A program made the translations under genes and the position numbers. This document shows positions 8,382 through 17,809 of a stretch of 36,695 bases of DNA, one piece after another. Under the pieces are notes generated by a model that was not told the origin of the DNA, made no database searches, and was given only the letters and a program-made list of their open reading frames with translations. Origin of the DNA: Bacteroidales bacterium (GTDB taxonomy: Bacteria > Bacteroidota > Bacteroidia > Bacteroidales > Paludibacteraceae); contig CAAFXN010000077.1 in assembly GCA_900766775.1 (NCBI GenBank), forward strand, positions 1-36,695, read 5' to 3'. Each line of letters opens with the position of its first letter. Position 1 is the stretch's first letter.

Positions 8382-8984
8382 ATGAATTTTGTAGAAGTAA
8401 GTAACCAAATTTTTCGAACAGCAGTTGTAGATTACCACATTACAAATGATGTAGATGCCCCTATGCACAATCCTTATGCCGCGGGAACTATTGAGCATGA
8501 TTTATATCTCAAGAACTGGATTGATACTGTGCAGTGGCACTTGGAAGATATTATTCGCGATCCGCAGATAGACCCTACGGAGGCTTTGCTGTTGAAACGG
8601 AGAATTGATAAAAGCAACCAAGATCGCACCGATTTAGTGGAGCGTATCGATTCCTATTTTTGGGAGCAATACCATAGCCTCCAGCCTAAGGCAAATGCAA
8701 AAATCAACACGGAGAGTCCCGCATGGGCGATTGACCGTTTGAGCATCCTGCATGTGAAGATTTACCACATGCAAGAGCAAGTGAATCGCACGGACGTAAG
8801 CCAAGAGCAACATGACAAATGTACCTCCAAATTGGCAGTACTTCAGGAACAATTACAGGACATGACTACCTCTATCACACAACTATTGGAGGACTATGCC
8901 TCCGGCGAACGCATTATGAAGGTGTATCGACAGATGAAGATGTACAATGACCCGATGCTTAATCCTGTTTTGTACAAGAAATAA
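8382..8984 (+). CDS. DUF4254 protein of a glycan cluster
   Basis: A 200-residue soluble, mostly helical protein without signal peptide. It matches what I know of DUF4254: an early NPYAAGTIEHDLYLKNWIDT segment, then IDKSNQDRTDLVERID and a long heptad-like helix (about 115-185). The family has no proven biochemical role but is repeatedly found next to LPS-core glycosyltransferases in Bacteroidota, as it is here between the Wzi-like gene and GT90. A cytoplasmic accessory role in glycan assembly is inferred from context. GC content appears to fall from this gene onward compared with lptB. Confidence 0.8.
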   Translation: MNFVEVSNQIFRTAVVDYHITNDVDAPMHNPYAAGTIEHDLYLKNWIDTVQWHLEDIIRDPQIDPTEALLLKRRIDKSNQDRTDLVERIDSYFWEQYHSLQPKANAKINTESPAWAIDRLSILHVKIYHMQEQVNRTDVSQEQHDKCTSKLAVLQEQLQDMTTSITQLLEDYASGERIMKVYRQMKMYNDPMLNPVLYKK

Positions 8985-8993
8985 CCTTTTGGT

Positions 8994-9980
8994 ATGCACG
9001 AGGGAATATTATATAGACTTCGTAGCGGGAAAAACATCAAGGTCCTTTACTATGTCCGCGCTTATTTACGTGAGTGCATTCCTTACTTTATCAACCGTAA
9101 GATTGGTACTCACATAGAAAAAGAATTGGCTCATCATCCTGATAAAGAGTATATCTTATCAAGAATAGATTATTATTGCCGTTTAGTTTCTCCTATACCG
9201 TTTCCGTTAGATTGCCAAACTCTTAATGATTGGCATATTCCCAAGAAACAGAAAGTGTACTATTTTGATAGTTACGAAATAACCCGCTATTTTCCCAAGA
9301 CATATCGTTGGAAAATCTTACCGGGAGATATCATACATGTGCCGGATTGCCCTTGTATTGTTAAGAGTCGTCCTATTAGTCCTAACAATCAAAATAGCGT
9401 ATTACTCAATATGGACAAGGTGCGTCATTTTGTGTTCGTTAACGATTCCATTCCGTGGCAAGACAAACAACCGAAGGCTGTTTTTAGGGGGAAAGTTGTT
9501 GGGAAAAAAGAACGTATGCAATTTATGCGTATGTACTTTGGTAGCGATATATGCGATTGTGGTGATGTTAGCCGTAGTCCTATGCTGCCTAAGGAATGGC
9601 AGAAGTCCAAAATGCCTATACAAGACCACCTTCGATACCGCTATATTATGGCATTGGAAGGAAACGATGTAGCAAGCAACTTGAAATGGATAATGTCCTC
9701 TAATTCAATAGCAGTGATGCCTCCTCCTACTTGCGAAACATGGTTTATGGAGGGCACGTTGCGCCCAAACTATCATTATATTGAGTGTCGCCCGGATTTT
9801 TCTGATTTATCGGAACGTATTGCATACTACAATGCGCATCCTACAGAAGCAGAAATAATCATACAACATGCGCATGAATATGTTGCACAATTTCGCGATA
9901 CCAATCGTGAGAAGTTGATTGCTTATGGCACATTGAAAAAATACTTTCAACTCACGCAATCTACTTTACCCAATGACTAA
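8994..9980 (+). CDS. GT90 (CAP10-type) glycosyltransferase
   Basis: A 328-residue cytoplasmic glycosyltransferase of family GT90, the group of CAP10 and LPS-modifying enzymes. Supporting motifs are KAVFRGKVVGK, CDCGDVSR, the DHLRYRYIMALEGNDVASNL segment (the family's sugar-nucleotide site region), and SIAVMPPPTCETWFMEG. The length is typical of bacterial members. The donor is probably a UDP-sugar by family analogy; the acceptor is likely LPS core, from the neighbours. Its last codons overlap the GT9 start by eight bases. Confidence 0.85.
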   Translation: MHEGILYRLRSGKNIKVLYYVRAYLRECIPYFINRKIGTHIEKELAHHPDKEYILSRIDYYCRLVSPIPFPLDCQTLNDWHIPKKQKVYYFDSYEITRYFPKTYRWKILPGDIIHVPDCPCIVKSRPISPNNQNSVLLNMDKVRHFVFVNDSIPWQDKQPKAVFRGKVVGKKERMQFMRMYFGSDICDCGDVSRSPMLPKEWQKSKMPIQDHLRYRYIMALEGNDVASNLKWIMSSNSIAVMPPPTCETWFMEGTLRPNYHYIECRPDFSDLSERIAYYNAHPTEAEIIIQHAHEYVAQFRDTNREKLIAYGTLKKYFQLTQSTLPND

Positions 9981-10950
9981 GTTGCTTATCATACGTTTCT
10001 CTGCGCTTGGGGATGTGGCAATGCTGGTGCCGGTGGTGGAAAGGTTGGCAAACACATATCCGAGACTCTATATCACAATCTTGTCTCGCCAGCAAACAGC
10101 CCCGTTATTTGCTGATTTACCCGATAATGTGCATTTTTATGGTGCAGATTTGAAGGGAAGGCATAAGGGAATAAAAGGGATGAATAGACTGTTGCGTGAT
10201 ATAGATTATCAGCAGTTTGATGCAGTGGCAGATATGCACGATGTCCTACGGAGCAAATACCTGCGTATGCGTTTTCGGCTTATTGGGAAACGAATATCAG
10301 TCATACAAAAAGGAAGACTTGACAAATATCTGCTTACGAAGCGACATCATATCTCGCTCCCACTTCCCACTACTATCGAACGTTATCAAGACGTACTGCA
10401 ACGCTTGGGACTATCGGTACAACTCCACCCTCAACGGACTAATGGCGGGGAACGTGTAGGTATTGGGATAGCTCCATTTGCTGCACATAAAGGTAAGATT
10501 TATCCGTTGAAAAAGATGGAAGAGGTAGTGCGGTTGCTGTCTAAGGTGGGTGAGCCTATCTATTTATTTGGCGCTGGAAAACAAGAACAAACCATCTTGG
10601 AACAATGGGCAGAAACTTATCCGAATGTAACCTCATTAGCCGGTAAACAAGATATGGCAAAGGAGATTGCAATAATGCGTGGACTGCAACTGATGGTTAC
10701 TATGGATTCTGCGAATATGCACCTCGCCTCCATTGCCGGCACGCGGGTGCTTTCTATTTGGGGCGCCACGCATCCGGCTGCAGGTTTCCTCGGATATGGA
10801 CAGAGCGAGAACGATTGTATCCAACGCGATCTACCTTGCCGCCCATGTTCTGTGTATGGTAACAAACCATGCCAATATAGCGACTACCATTGTTTGAATA
10901 TAGCACCAAAGGACATCGTAAATCGCATAAAACAAGCCTTATGCAAATAG
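9973..10950 (+). CDS. GT9 heptosyltransferase-like LPS glycosyltransferase
   Basis: A 325-residue GT-B-fold enzyme of family GT9 (WaaC/WaaF/RfaF group), which adds ADP-heptose or a related sugar to the LPS inner core. The N-terminal IIRFSALGDVAMLVPVVERL contains the conserved Asp-Val loop. The C-terminal half shows GIAPFAAHKGK, YLFGAGKQEQ, and VTMDSANMHLASIAGTRVLSIWGATHPAAG (residues near 240-270), the nucleotide-binding site. C-terminal cysteines (CRPC, C...C) are common in Bacteroidota members. It overlaps GT90 upstream and the kinase downstream, consistent with tight co-translation. The exact sugar cannot be read from the sequence. Confidence 0.9.
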   Translation: MTKLLIIRFSALGDVAMLVPVVERLANTYPRLYITILSRQQTAPLFADLPDNVHFYGADLKGRHKGIKGMNRLLRDIDYQQFDAVADMHDVLRSKYLRMRFRLIGKRISVIQKGRLDKYLLTKRHHISLPLPTTIERYQDVLQRLGLSVQLHPQRTNGGERVGIGIAPFAAHKGKIYPLKKMEEVVRLLSKVGEPIYLFGAGKQEQTILEQWAETYPNVTSLAGKQDMAKEIAIMRGLQLMVTMDSANMHLASIAGTRVLSIWGATHPAAGFLGYGQSENDCIQRDLPCRPCSVYGNKPCQYSDYHCLNIAPKDIVNRIKQALCK

Positions 10951-11657
10951 TTGTTTCGCCCACATACGAACATCTGCGTTCTTGGATAGAAACCATCCCA
11001 CAATCATTCAGCACAATGGGAGAGGTCATCTATGACGCACGCAATCAGATACGTGTGGCAAAGACTCCGGACGGAACAATAGTCAATATCAAACGTTTTC
11101 ACACACCCGCCTTTGCCAATCGGGTTATCTATTCTTATTTTCGCCAATCAAAAGCCGAACGAGCATATCAGAATGCTTTACTCCTCTTGGATAAAGGTAT
11201 TGCTACGCCTACGCCTATCGGATATATCTTATGCGGGAACCACCTTCTAGCAGAGAGTTTTCTTATCACTCTGCAAAGTCCGCTTAAACGAAATTTCTAC
11301 GAATTTCGACATCATGCCCTTGAAGGATATGAAGATATCGTACATCGGTTTGCTCTATTCACCGCAGAGATGCACAAGAAGGAAATCTTACACTTGGATT
11401 ACTCTCCCGGCAATATCCTCTTTGATGTGCAGCCCAATGGAGCAGTTTCATTTGCATTGGTAGATATCAACCGCATGCGCATCGGGCATACTATCTCACA
11501 AAAAGAAGCGTGCAGAAGTTTTCGGCGGTTATGGGGAGAACAAAATTTTTTTGAACTGTTGGGCAAGGAGTATGCAACCGCCCGAGGTTGGGACGAGCAA
11601 CAGACCAGTGAACAAATTATTCACTATTGGAAACAATTTTGGAGAAATCGGAAATGA
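10941..11657 (+). CDS. WaaP/InaA-like LPS core sugar kinase
   Basis: A 238-residue kinase-fold protein starting at the ATG at 10941, ten bases inside the GT9 gene. It resembles the Kdo/heptose kinases of the WaaP/InaA group. Visible features are an invariant-lysine candidate in NIKRF (K51), the catalytic loop HLDYSPGNILFD (D153, N158), and a metal-binding Asp in LVDINRMR (D175) in place of DFG. A longer frame from 10890 would intrude 61 bases into GT9 and adds no recognisable sequence, so it is rejected. It would phosphorylate an inner-core sugar, giving the negative charge that bridges LPS molecules. The final codons overlap the next ATG (ATGA). Confidence 0.82.
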   Translation: MQIVVSPTYEHLRSWIETIPQSFSTMGEVIYDARNQIRVAKTPDGTIVNIKRFHTPAFANRVIYSYFRQSKAERAYQNALLLLDKGIATPTPIGYILCGNHLLAESFLITLQSPLKRNFYEFRHHALEGYEDIVHRFALFTAEMHKKEILHLDYSPGNILFDVQPNGAVSFALVDINRMRIGHTISQKEACRSFRRLWGEQNFFELLGKEYATARGWDEQQTSEQIIHYWKQFWRNRK

Positions 11658-12538
11658 ATAATGTAAGTGTAATCATTCCCAATTTTAACGGGCAAATTCT
11701 ATTGGCTGCATATTTGCCAACCGTTGATGCAGCCTTGCATAGTTGCCCAATTATTCAACAATATGAAATCATTATCGTTGACGATGCATCAACGGATGAC
11801 TCCGTAGCATATATAGAACAAAATTGGCACACCATACGCATTATTCGGAATAAACAAAATAGGGGGTTTAGTTGTACCGTCAACAGGGGTATTCAGCAGG
11901 CCAAATACGAACTGGTCTGCATACTAAACACAGATATGCAACTACCGACCGATTATTTTACAGTCTTGTTGCCTATGGTATCGCAACCCAATGTGTTTGG
12001 CGTAAATTGCGCTATTAAGGATCCTAAGACGAGCAAAATCGTAGAGGGACGCAAACAAGCTATCATCCGGCACCACAAACTAACGTACAAAGACTTGTTG
12101 AGCGAGCAAGAAGAAGGGGAGACGATGTACCTATGTGGAGGTAACGCTCTTATTTGCAAAGAGAAACTAATCTCTTTGGGAGGTTATGATGAACTATTTA
12201 GCCCTTTTTATTTTGAAGATATGGATTTATCTCTTCGTGCCAAACAGCAAGGTTGGATTTCTCTATATACTGCCCGCACCTCCTGTGTACACCAACATGC
12301 TGCTACCATTGGAAAAACTTTTACAACGGAACAGGTAAAAGAGATTTTTCTGAGAAATCGTGTATATATCAACCTGCGTTATCTTACTGGCATCACACGT
12401 GTTCTATTTCTGCTGTCTGCGTATTTTCACGCTCTAAAAGAGAAGGTATTTCGGCTTCCTTTGAGCCCATATAGGAAAGCTCTGTTCGGTTGGAATGCCC
12501 GCAAGAACGTTGAAAGAGCAATAATACCACCGCAATAA
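11654..12538 (+). CDS. GT2 family glycosyltransferase
   Basis: A 294-residue inverting GT-A enzyme. It starts at the ATG at 11654, overlapping the kinase stop by four bases. VSVIIPNFNG opens the nucleotide-sugar domain, IIVDDAS holds the first aspartates (D43-D44), LNTDM carries the DxD-like motif (about residues 92-94), and YFEDMDLSLRAKQQGW contains the catalytic-base region. A hydrophobic stretch near 245-260 may be a membrane anchor. It is the last gene of the plus-strand glycan operon. Its final 146 bases overlap the 3' end of the convergent O-antigen-ligase-like gene. Sugar donor and acceptor are unknown. Confidence 0.87.
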   Translation: MNNVSVIIPNFNGQILLAAYLPTVDAALHSCPIIQQYEIIIVDDASTDDSVAYIEQNWHTIRIIRNKQNRGFSCTVNRGIQQAKYELVCILNTDMQLPTDYFTVLLPMVSQPNVFGVNCAIKDPKTSKIVEGRKQAIIRHHKLTYKDLLSEQEEGETMYLCGGNALICKEKLISLGGYDELFSPFYFEDMDLSLRAKQQGWISLYTARTSCVHQHAATIGKTFTTEQVKEIFLRNRVYINLRYLTGITRVLFLLSAYFHALKEKVFRLPLSPYRKALFGWNARKNVERAIIPPQ

Positions 12539-13733
12539 ACTGAGGCTGTAAGTGATCTCCTAATGGTTCGAACATCATTTGGATAAAAACTGCCAACAGA
12601 AAACACCATACGTATAGTCGATACTCTCGTTTTGGCATCATTACTACACTTACCATAAAAAATACCAGCACCAACAAACCGATTATTCCGAACTCAATCC
12701 ATTCTGTCAAGAATGTATTGTGAGGGTGGTGTGTCATCATACTTTTTCCGACAGCAGCAAAATCAGGAATAGACAATAATCCTCTGATAAAATTGTTATA
12801 AGTGTTTTCGTCTTGATACATTTGCTGCAAATAATCGCTGCTGAAAGTAGAAACACCATATCCTAAAATCGGTTTTTCTGCTATCTTTTGCAAAGAATAT
12901 TCCCATACAACCAGTCTCGGATTGTGAAGCATTACATCCATATCCAAACGTGGATTGGCGAGAAACAAAATAGAGATTACAAGAAATACTATTGTCAGAA
13001 AAATATATAGTACTTTCTTGTTATGATATCTCGCCAAATAAGAGGTTGATACAATTAAAAGAATCAATAGGGCAGAAAGAAATCCGGACCTGCCAACAGA
13101 TAGTATAACGTACGAGAATAATAGCAGCAAGACAATAGGCAATGCGACTTTCACAACTTTTTTATCTACCGTTCTCAAAATATACACACCCAAAATAATA
13201 GTCGTATTTATGTATAAATTGACCACCATATGCGAGTTGATATATTGCGCACGAACGTTATTGTATAGGATGTAGTCAAAATTCAAGACTCCATATTGTG
13301 TAAAATAATAGTAGGTATTAACAATCAGCATATATATGCTAGTCAGCAACATCGCATAACCGGCATACTTCAACTTAAGTTTGTCCGAAAAGCCGAGGCA
13401 TCCCACCACTCCTATGATTGCAAACGCTGTATGTCTATTCAACTGATGATAATAATACTCTGTCGGTGCAGTAGTATCCCAAAGTTGCCACAATGGTATC
13501 ATGATGAACAATAGGAACATGCTTATATACATATAATTGTCCCTATTCCAACACAAACATTTCCAACGTTTATTCAACAAATAATCCAATACATACCCTA
13601 TAGATGCAATATATAAGGAAGTACGTTGCCAATGCCCATAACTAAAAGGCATGGACATCAGCCATAATAACAAACCCACTATCGGACTATAGGAGATTAT
13701 TGTTTTTACCGAATTCCACCATCTACTATTCAT
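12393..13733 (-). CDS. O-antigen-ligase-like polytopic membrane protein
   Basis: A 446-residue membrane protein with about ten to twelve hydrophobic segments and a large loop near residues 270-350 containing NPRLVVWEYSLQKIAEKPILGYG and HHPHNTFLTEWIEFG. This loop pattern (R, G-G, H-N) is typical of the Wzy/WaaL O-antigen ligase family, which attaches undecaprenyl-linked glycan to lipid A-core in the periplasm. The start is taken at the ATG at 13733, eight bases inside the upstream GT4 gene; longer starts run deep into GT4. The C-terminal 48 residues are antisense to the GT2 gene. The sequence is AT-rich. Ligase and polymerase cannot be told apart here. Confidence 0.8.
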   Translation of the reverse strand: MNSRWWNSVKTIISYSPIVGLLLWLMSMPFSYGHWQRTSLYIASIGYVLDYLLNKRWKCLCWNRDNYMYISMFLLFIMIPLWQLWDTTAPTEYYYHQLNRHTAFAIIGVVGCLGFSDKLKLKYAGYAMLLTSIYMLIVNTYYYFTQYGVLNFDYILYNNVRAQYINSHMVVNLYINTTIILGVYILRTVDKKVVKVALPIVLLLLFSYVILSVGRSGFLSALLILLIVSTSYLARYHNKKVLYIFLTIVFLVISILFLANPRLDMDVMLHNPRLVVWEYSLQKIAEKPILGYGVSTFSSDYLQQMYQDENTYNNFIRGLLSIPDFAAVGKSMMTHHPHNTFLTEWIEFGIIGLLVLVFFMVSVVMMPKREYRLYVWCFLLAVFIQMMFEPLGDHLQPQFIAVVLLLFQRSCGHSNRTELSYMGSKEAEIPSLLERENTQTAEIEHV

Positions 13734-14769
13734 CTTTTCTATATATTGTAAGGTATTTTTGAACATGATGCTCCCATGAAAACGAGGTAGCATACTGAAA
13801 TGCAACCTCTTGTTTCTCTGTATTGTTTTGAATAGTTCTCTCTATTAACTCTGCCGACTCCTTAGGCGGATAGCCTTTCTCAAAGAATTGCACATGCTTT
13901 CCTCCTATTTCTATCAGACTGGTCTCCTGTGAACAAATCACGGGCTTTCGGAATAACATGGCTTCTACAATAGGCAACCCGAACCCTTCAAACAAAGACG
14001 GAAATACAAATGCCTCACAGTGACGATATAGCCACACTTTTTCTTCCGGCGATACCAATCCCATCAAACGGACATTCTGAATACCTTTTGCAGCAATAGT
14101 CGCACGCATTCGGTCTGCATATTCGGTATGGTCATTGCCAGCAATGTATAGTTGGTATTGCGGCAAGTACTGCATCATATCAAGCAGTACATGAAAATTC
14201 TTTTTCTCTTTACATTCGCCTATCGTAAATAAGTACGGTTTTTTCGGGTCAATCTGTGTGAGAATATGCTCCTGTTGCAAATCAATACGTTCTATACCAT
14301 TGTAAATCACGTCAATGGACTTCTTACCCGTTTGCAAGTATCGTTTTGTTTCCTGTCTGGCAAACTCGGATATACATACTATCTTATCGGCTCTATCCGC
14401 TTTCTTTTGTATCTTCTTAAGATATTGTTCCACCTTTTTCCCCCGCTTTTCATACACAAAGTTGAAATCGTGGATTGTCAGGATATACCGCTTTGCAAAC
14501 GGTCGATAGCGCGATAATTGGTGTATAGCATGCCAAACGTCGAAACGCTTACCTATCAACCATGGGAATACACGATATATCTTGTGCGCTACAATATATT
14601 CGACTTTGTTGCCAAAGACTCCTACGAATCGGGACGGTACCAGTAGATAGATTTGTTCATCCGATTGCGGAATATACTTATCACGGAAAAAATAACCGTA
14701 ATTGAGTGCTACTTGCCCTAAACCGCAATGCACATTTTTCAATATCGACAAATCAATCAGTATTCTCAT
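13726..14769 (-). CDS. GT4 family glycosyltransferase
   Basis: A 347-residue retaining GT-B enzyme of family GT4. It begins MRILIDLSIL with an N-terminal acceptor domain. The donor domain shows KKPYLFTIGECKEKKN, LYIAGN, VRLMGLVSPEE, and the family signature EGFGLPIVEAM with the nucleotide-binding glutamates. No membrane segments are seen, so it is probably cytoplasmic or peripheral. The ATG overlaps the stop of the upstream GT4 gene by four bases and its own stop overlaps the ligase-like gene by eight, showing a tightly packed operon. It adds one sugar to the surface glycan; which one is unknown. Confidence 0.88.
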   Translation of the reverse strand: MRILIDLSILKNVHCGLGQVALNYGYFFRDKYIPQSDEQIYLLVPSRFVGVFGNKVEYIVAHKIYRVFPWLIGKRFDVWHAIHQLSRYRPFAKRYILTIHDFNFVYEKRGKKVEQYLKKIQKKADRADKIVCISEFARQETKRYLQTGKKSIDVIYNGIERIDLQQEHILTQIDPKKPYLFTIGECKEKKNFHVLLDMMQYLPQYQLYIAGNDHTEYADRMRATIAAKGIQNVRLMGLVSPEEKVWLYRHCEAFVFPSLFEGFGLPIVEAMLFRKPVICSQETSLIEIGGKHVQFFEKGYPPKESAELIERTIQNNTEKQEVAFQYATSFSWEHHVQKYLTIYRKDE

Positions 14770-15872
14770 AATGTATCGTATATTTCCAATAAATGACGGG
14801 CGACCTTATCATCCGTAAATTTCTCACTTTGTTGATATCCCTCTTGTATCATCTGCGCCCGTAAGTTACTATCTGCTAACATCATAGCCAACTGCTTTCC
14901 TATCGCCTCCACATCATTCGGGTCAGCATATAGTGCCGCTTTACCTCCCGTTTCTTCAAAACAACTGCCCGTTGATGTCAGCACGGGTGTTCCCACGCAC
15001 ATAGCCTCTAAGATAGGGATTCCAAAGCCTTCAAATACAGACGGATAAACGAATACCTCCGCCCCTTTGTATAATGCGGGAAAGTCCGTAAACGGAATGC
15101 CGTGCAAGAAATAGATTTCTTGATGACATTGTGTAGCCAATTGCCGCAAGGTCTCCCCATATTTGGATGGAGCACCAACGTACACCAAGGGTGCATCTAT
15201 GTGCGCTCTTTCCATCGCCAATTGCAGATTATATAGGTTCTTGCGAGGCTCTAACGCACCCACGTAAAGCACATATTGATTCGGCAAATGATACTTTGCT
15301 CGAACAACCCGTACTTCCTCTTCAGAAATTGGTTTGCGAAATTGGTTATTGCAGCCTTGATAAACTACTCGTATCTTTCTTTCATCCGCATGAAAATAGG
15401 CTATCATGTCCCGTTTTGTCTGCTCCGAGATAGCAATAATCACATCGGCATGCGCGCAGGCATATCGCACTTTTTGTGCAAACAAATGCCTATAACCTAT
15501 GCTGTATAATTTCGGATAGCGCATGAATATCGCATCGTGCATCGTAACAATTGTTTTTATACCGGTACGATGAATACCTATCGGCAGTTCACCAGATAGA
15601 CCATGATATATCTCCACGCGGTGCTGTTGCAGGGATGCCAAGCAACCACGCATTCTCCATATATCGGGGAAATATCTCCATACACCTTGTGGAGAAAGGA
15701 TAGTGCCGCGTTGTGGAGAAAAACGGATGGAGGGAACTCCGCAATAGAAATACTCATTTTGCGGGGCATAGTCAGCGAGTAGCCGGATAGTGTCTCGACT
15801 ATAATTGCCAAGCCCACGGGCATTGGCAAAGGCTCGCTTGGCATCAAAAGCTATTCGTTTGGGCTCGTCCAT
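14766..15872 (-). CDS. GT4 family glycosyltransferase
   Basis: A 368-residue GT-B enzyme of family GT4 related to its downstream neighbour. The N-terminus RIAFDAKRAFANARGLGNYS contains the glycine loop of mannosyltransferase-like GT4 enzymes. The donor domain has YVLYVGALEPRKN, IYFLHGIPFTD and EGFGIPILEAM, then a glycine-threonine segment (GTPVLTSTGSCFEETGG). The first 22 bases overlap the end of the LTA-synthase-like gene. Two adjacent GT4 genes suggest consecutive sugar additions to one repeat unit; this is inference. Confidence 0.88.
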   Translation of the reverse strand: MDEPKRIAFDAKRAFANARGLGNYSRDTIRLLADYAPQNEYFYCGVPSIRFSPQRGTILSPQGVWRYFPDIWRMRGCLASLQQHRVEIYHGLSGELPIGIHRTGIKTIVTMHDAIFMRYPKLYSIGYRHLFAQKVRYACAHADVIIAISEQTKRDMIAYFHADERKIRVVYQGCNNQFRKPISEEEVRVVRAKYHLPNQYVLYVGALEPRKNLYNLQLAMERAHIDAPLVYVGAPSKYGETLRQLATQCHQEIYFLHGIPFTDFPALYKGAEVFVYPSVFEGFGIPILEAMCVGTPVLTSTGSCFEETGGKAALYADPNDVEAIGKQLAMMLADSNLRAQMIQEGYQQSEKFTDDKVARHLLEIYDTL

Positions 15873-17809
15873 TTGTTTGCTACTGCTTTTAAGTTTACTA
15901 ACTGATGTTGTACTGCATATTTTCTCATCGTGTCCAAACGCACATGCTCCGTTTCGCTTCGTTCTTGTTCCGTGGGCAGATGGTAGAGATATTCTTTGTG
16001 GGTGTTTATGCTATAACTATATAGCCACTCCCCATCACAATAGCCTAAATGGTCATTATTGACGAAATAGGCATACTCCCTACTCTTTTGCAATAGATTG
16101 ATACCCATCGTATTATCAGTGTAGGGAAGACCTAAAATACCTAACAAAGTGGGCGCAATATCTTGCTGTTGAGCCGGTGTCTTGATTACGGTATCACGCA
16201 ATCCTTCTGCTACAAAGAAACAAGGAACGGTATTGTATTGCAAGTTATAATCGTAGGGGGTAGAAACTGGATTTCCATGGTCTCCTACCAAAACAAACAA
16301 TGTATTCCTGCCCCATTCCGTTTGCTGTGCTTGCTGCATAAATTGTCGCAGCGCGTCATCCGCATAGGCAATAATCTGCTGTTCTTCATTAGCACCCATC
16401 GGGCGATACTTATCGGGAATAACAAAAGGTGTATGGTTGCTGACCGTGAGAAAAAGTGCAAAAAAGGGTTGGGCGGTAGTGTCTGCTCGTTGCTGCAAGT
16501 AATCCAGGCCATACGAAAACATATAGTCATCCGGCACGCCGAAATTGTTCACAACCTTTTCTGATGGATAATCATAGAGCGAGAAAATACGTTCAATACT
16601 ATTATCATAGAAAAAGGAATTCATGTTATCGTACTGCGGATTACCGGTAACGAAAACAAAAGTGCTATATCCGTTTTGCTTTAATGCAAAAGGTAATCCC
16701 ATATACTGGTGGGAAGGCACTGTCATAGTGGCTTTGGCGAAATTCGGACCATAACCGTACAACGTAGCCGTAATACCATTGTTGGTATGTACACCGGCAG
16801 AATAAAAATTACTGAAATACAAAGAACTATCCCGTAATGCAGCCAAATAAGGGGTAATATGCTTTCCTTGATAAGTCTCCTCCAAATGGGCAGTACTCAT
16901 TGATTCCATCAGTATAACCACCACATTTCGTTTACCCAAGCCATTTGTTGCCACCACTTGACGGAATAATGGATGCAAGGAGTCGCTTACTTGCACCCCC
17001 AACTCTTGTTGCACTGCTGCTAATGCCTGCTGCTCATCTATCTGCAATATCGTTGGCAGGGCATCGGATGTATATTCCGCACTTTTGATGATATTAAATA
17101 TCGGATTGATACCCAGTCGGTTATAGAACGCATTGTCGCAAAAATAGGCAAAACTGACCCCTAATGGGTAACGTTGGAAACCACCCCGTATTCCGCAGAA
17201 ACATACTCCGTATATTAGAACGCTCAGACAAATAGCCACTACATAGTCTTTGCACGCAAGCACTGACGTTTCTTTATCTATATGCTTCTTAAACAAACAT
17301 ACTATGCGCACCAATGCCCATAAGTATATCCCCACAAACGCGATAGCGATCAATAAGTAAGGCCAATTTCCCTTATCCCCAATCAGCATACCTGCAGTGT
17401 CTTGGGCAAAAGCGAACCACTCGGTAACGGAGATATTCAGATGATTATCAAAAAACTGAAAATAACGCGTATTTGCTACTTCTACCGGCAATCCTATTGA
17501 ATAGATCACCCCATAATATCCTCCTATTCCACCCATCAGTTTGGTTATGATGCTACCATATTGCGCGCGATGAGCAAGAACCATTGTACTTATCGTGATG
17601 CACAACAATGGCAATGCGCTAACATAGCAGGCTATTAGGTTGTCAAACTTCACACCGATGAGTAAAGCATGCCATGCCAACACCCCATCCACTCCCGAAG
17701 TCGGCATATTAGAGAAAAGCAGCAGCAAACGGCAGGCAGACAATGATACCAAACACAAAAAGTGAATAGCCAAAACAAAACCTATATTTTTCAGCAACTT
17801 ACGAATCAT
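15851..17809 (-). CDS. LTA-synthase-like membrane phosphotransferase
   Basis: A 652-residue protein with about five N-terminal membrane segments (to about residue 208) and a periplasmic sulfatase-fold domain. Metal-site motifs fit the LtaS/OpgB group: ILMESMS (E302), HTNNG with a candidate nucleophile Thr342, NHT (H459), and GDHG (D510, H511). Relatives transfer phosphoglycerol or phosphoethanolamine from phospholipid to glycans. This phylum makes no lipoteichoic acid, so decoration of the surface glycan or lipid is the likely job (inference). The ATG at 17809 overlaps the upstream stop by four bases; a longer frame from 17863 adds residues encoded inside the upstream gene and is rejected. 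Confidence 0.82.
   Translation of the reverse strand: MIRKLLKNIGFVLAIHFLCLVSLSACRLLLLFSNMPTSGVDGVLAWHALLIGVKFDNLIACYVSALPLLCITISTMVLAHRAQYGSIITKLMGGIGGYYGVIYSIGLPVEVANTRYFQFFDNHLNISVTEWFAFAQDTAGMLIGDKGNWPYLLIAIAFVGIYLWALVRIVCLFKKHIDKETSVLACKDYVVAICLSVLIYGVCFCGIRGGFQRYPLGVSFAYFCDNAFYNRLGINPIFNIIKSAEYTSDALPTILQIDEQQALAAVQQELGVQVSDSLHPLFRQVVATNGLGKRNVVVILMESMSTAHLEETYQGKHITPYLAALRDSSLYFSNFYSAGVHTNNGITATLYGYGPNFAKATMTVPSHQYMGLPFALKQNGYSTFVFVTGNPQYDNMNSFFYDNSIERIFSLYDYPSEKVVNNFGVPDDYMFSYGLDYLQQRADTTAQPFFALFLTVSNHTPFVIPDKYRPMGANEEQQIIAYADDALRQFMQQAQQTEWGRNTLFVLVGDHGNPVSTPYDYNLQYNTVPCFFVAEGLRDTVIKTPAQQQDIAPTLLGILGLPYTDNTMGINLLQKSREYAYFVNNDHLGYCDGEWLYSYSINTHKEYLYHLPTEQERSETEHVRLDTMRKYAVQHQLVNLKAVANKWTSPNE

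Noticed and set aside
13734..13805. N-terminal extension of the ligase-like protein
   Set aside because: It overlaps the GT4 gene by a further 72 bases and adds no membrane segment.
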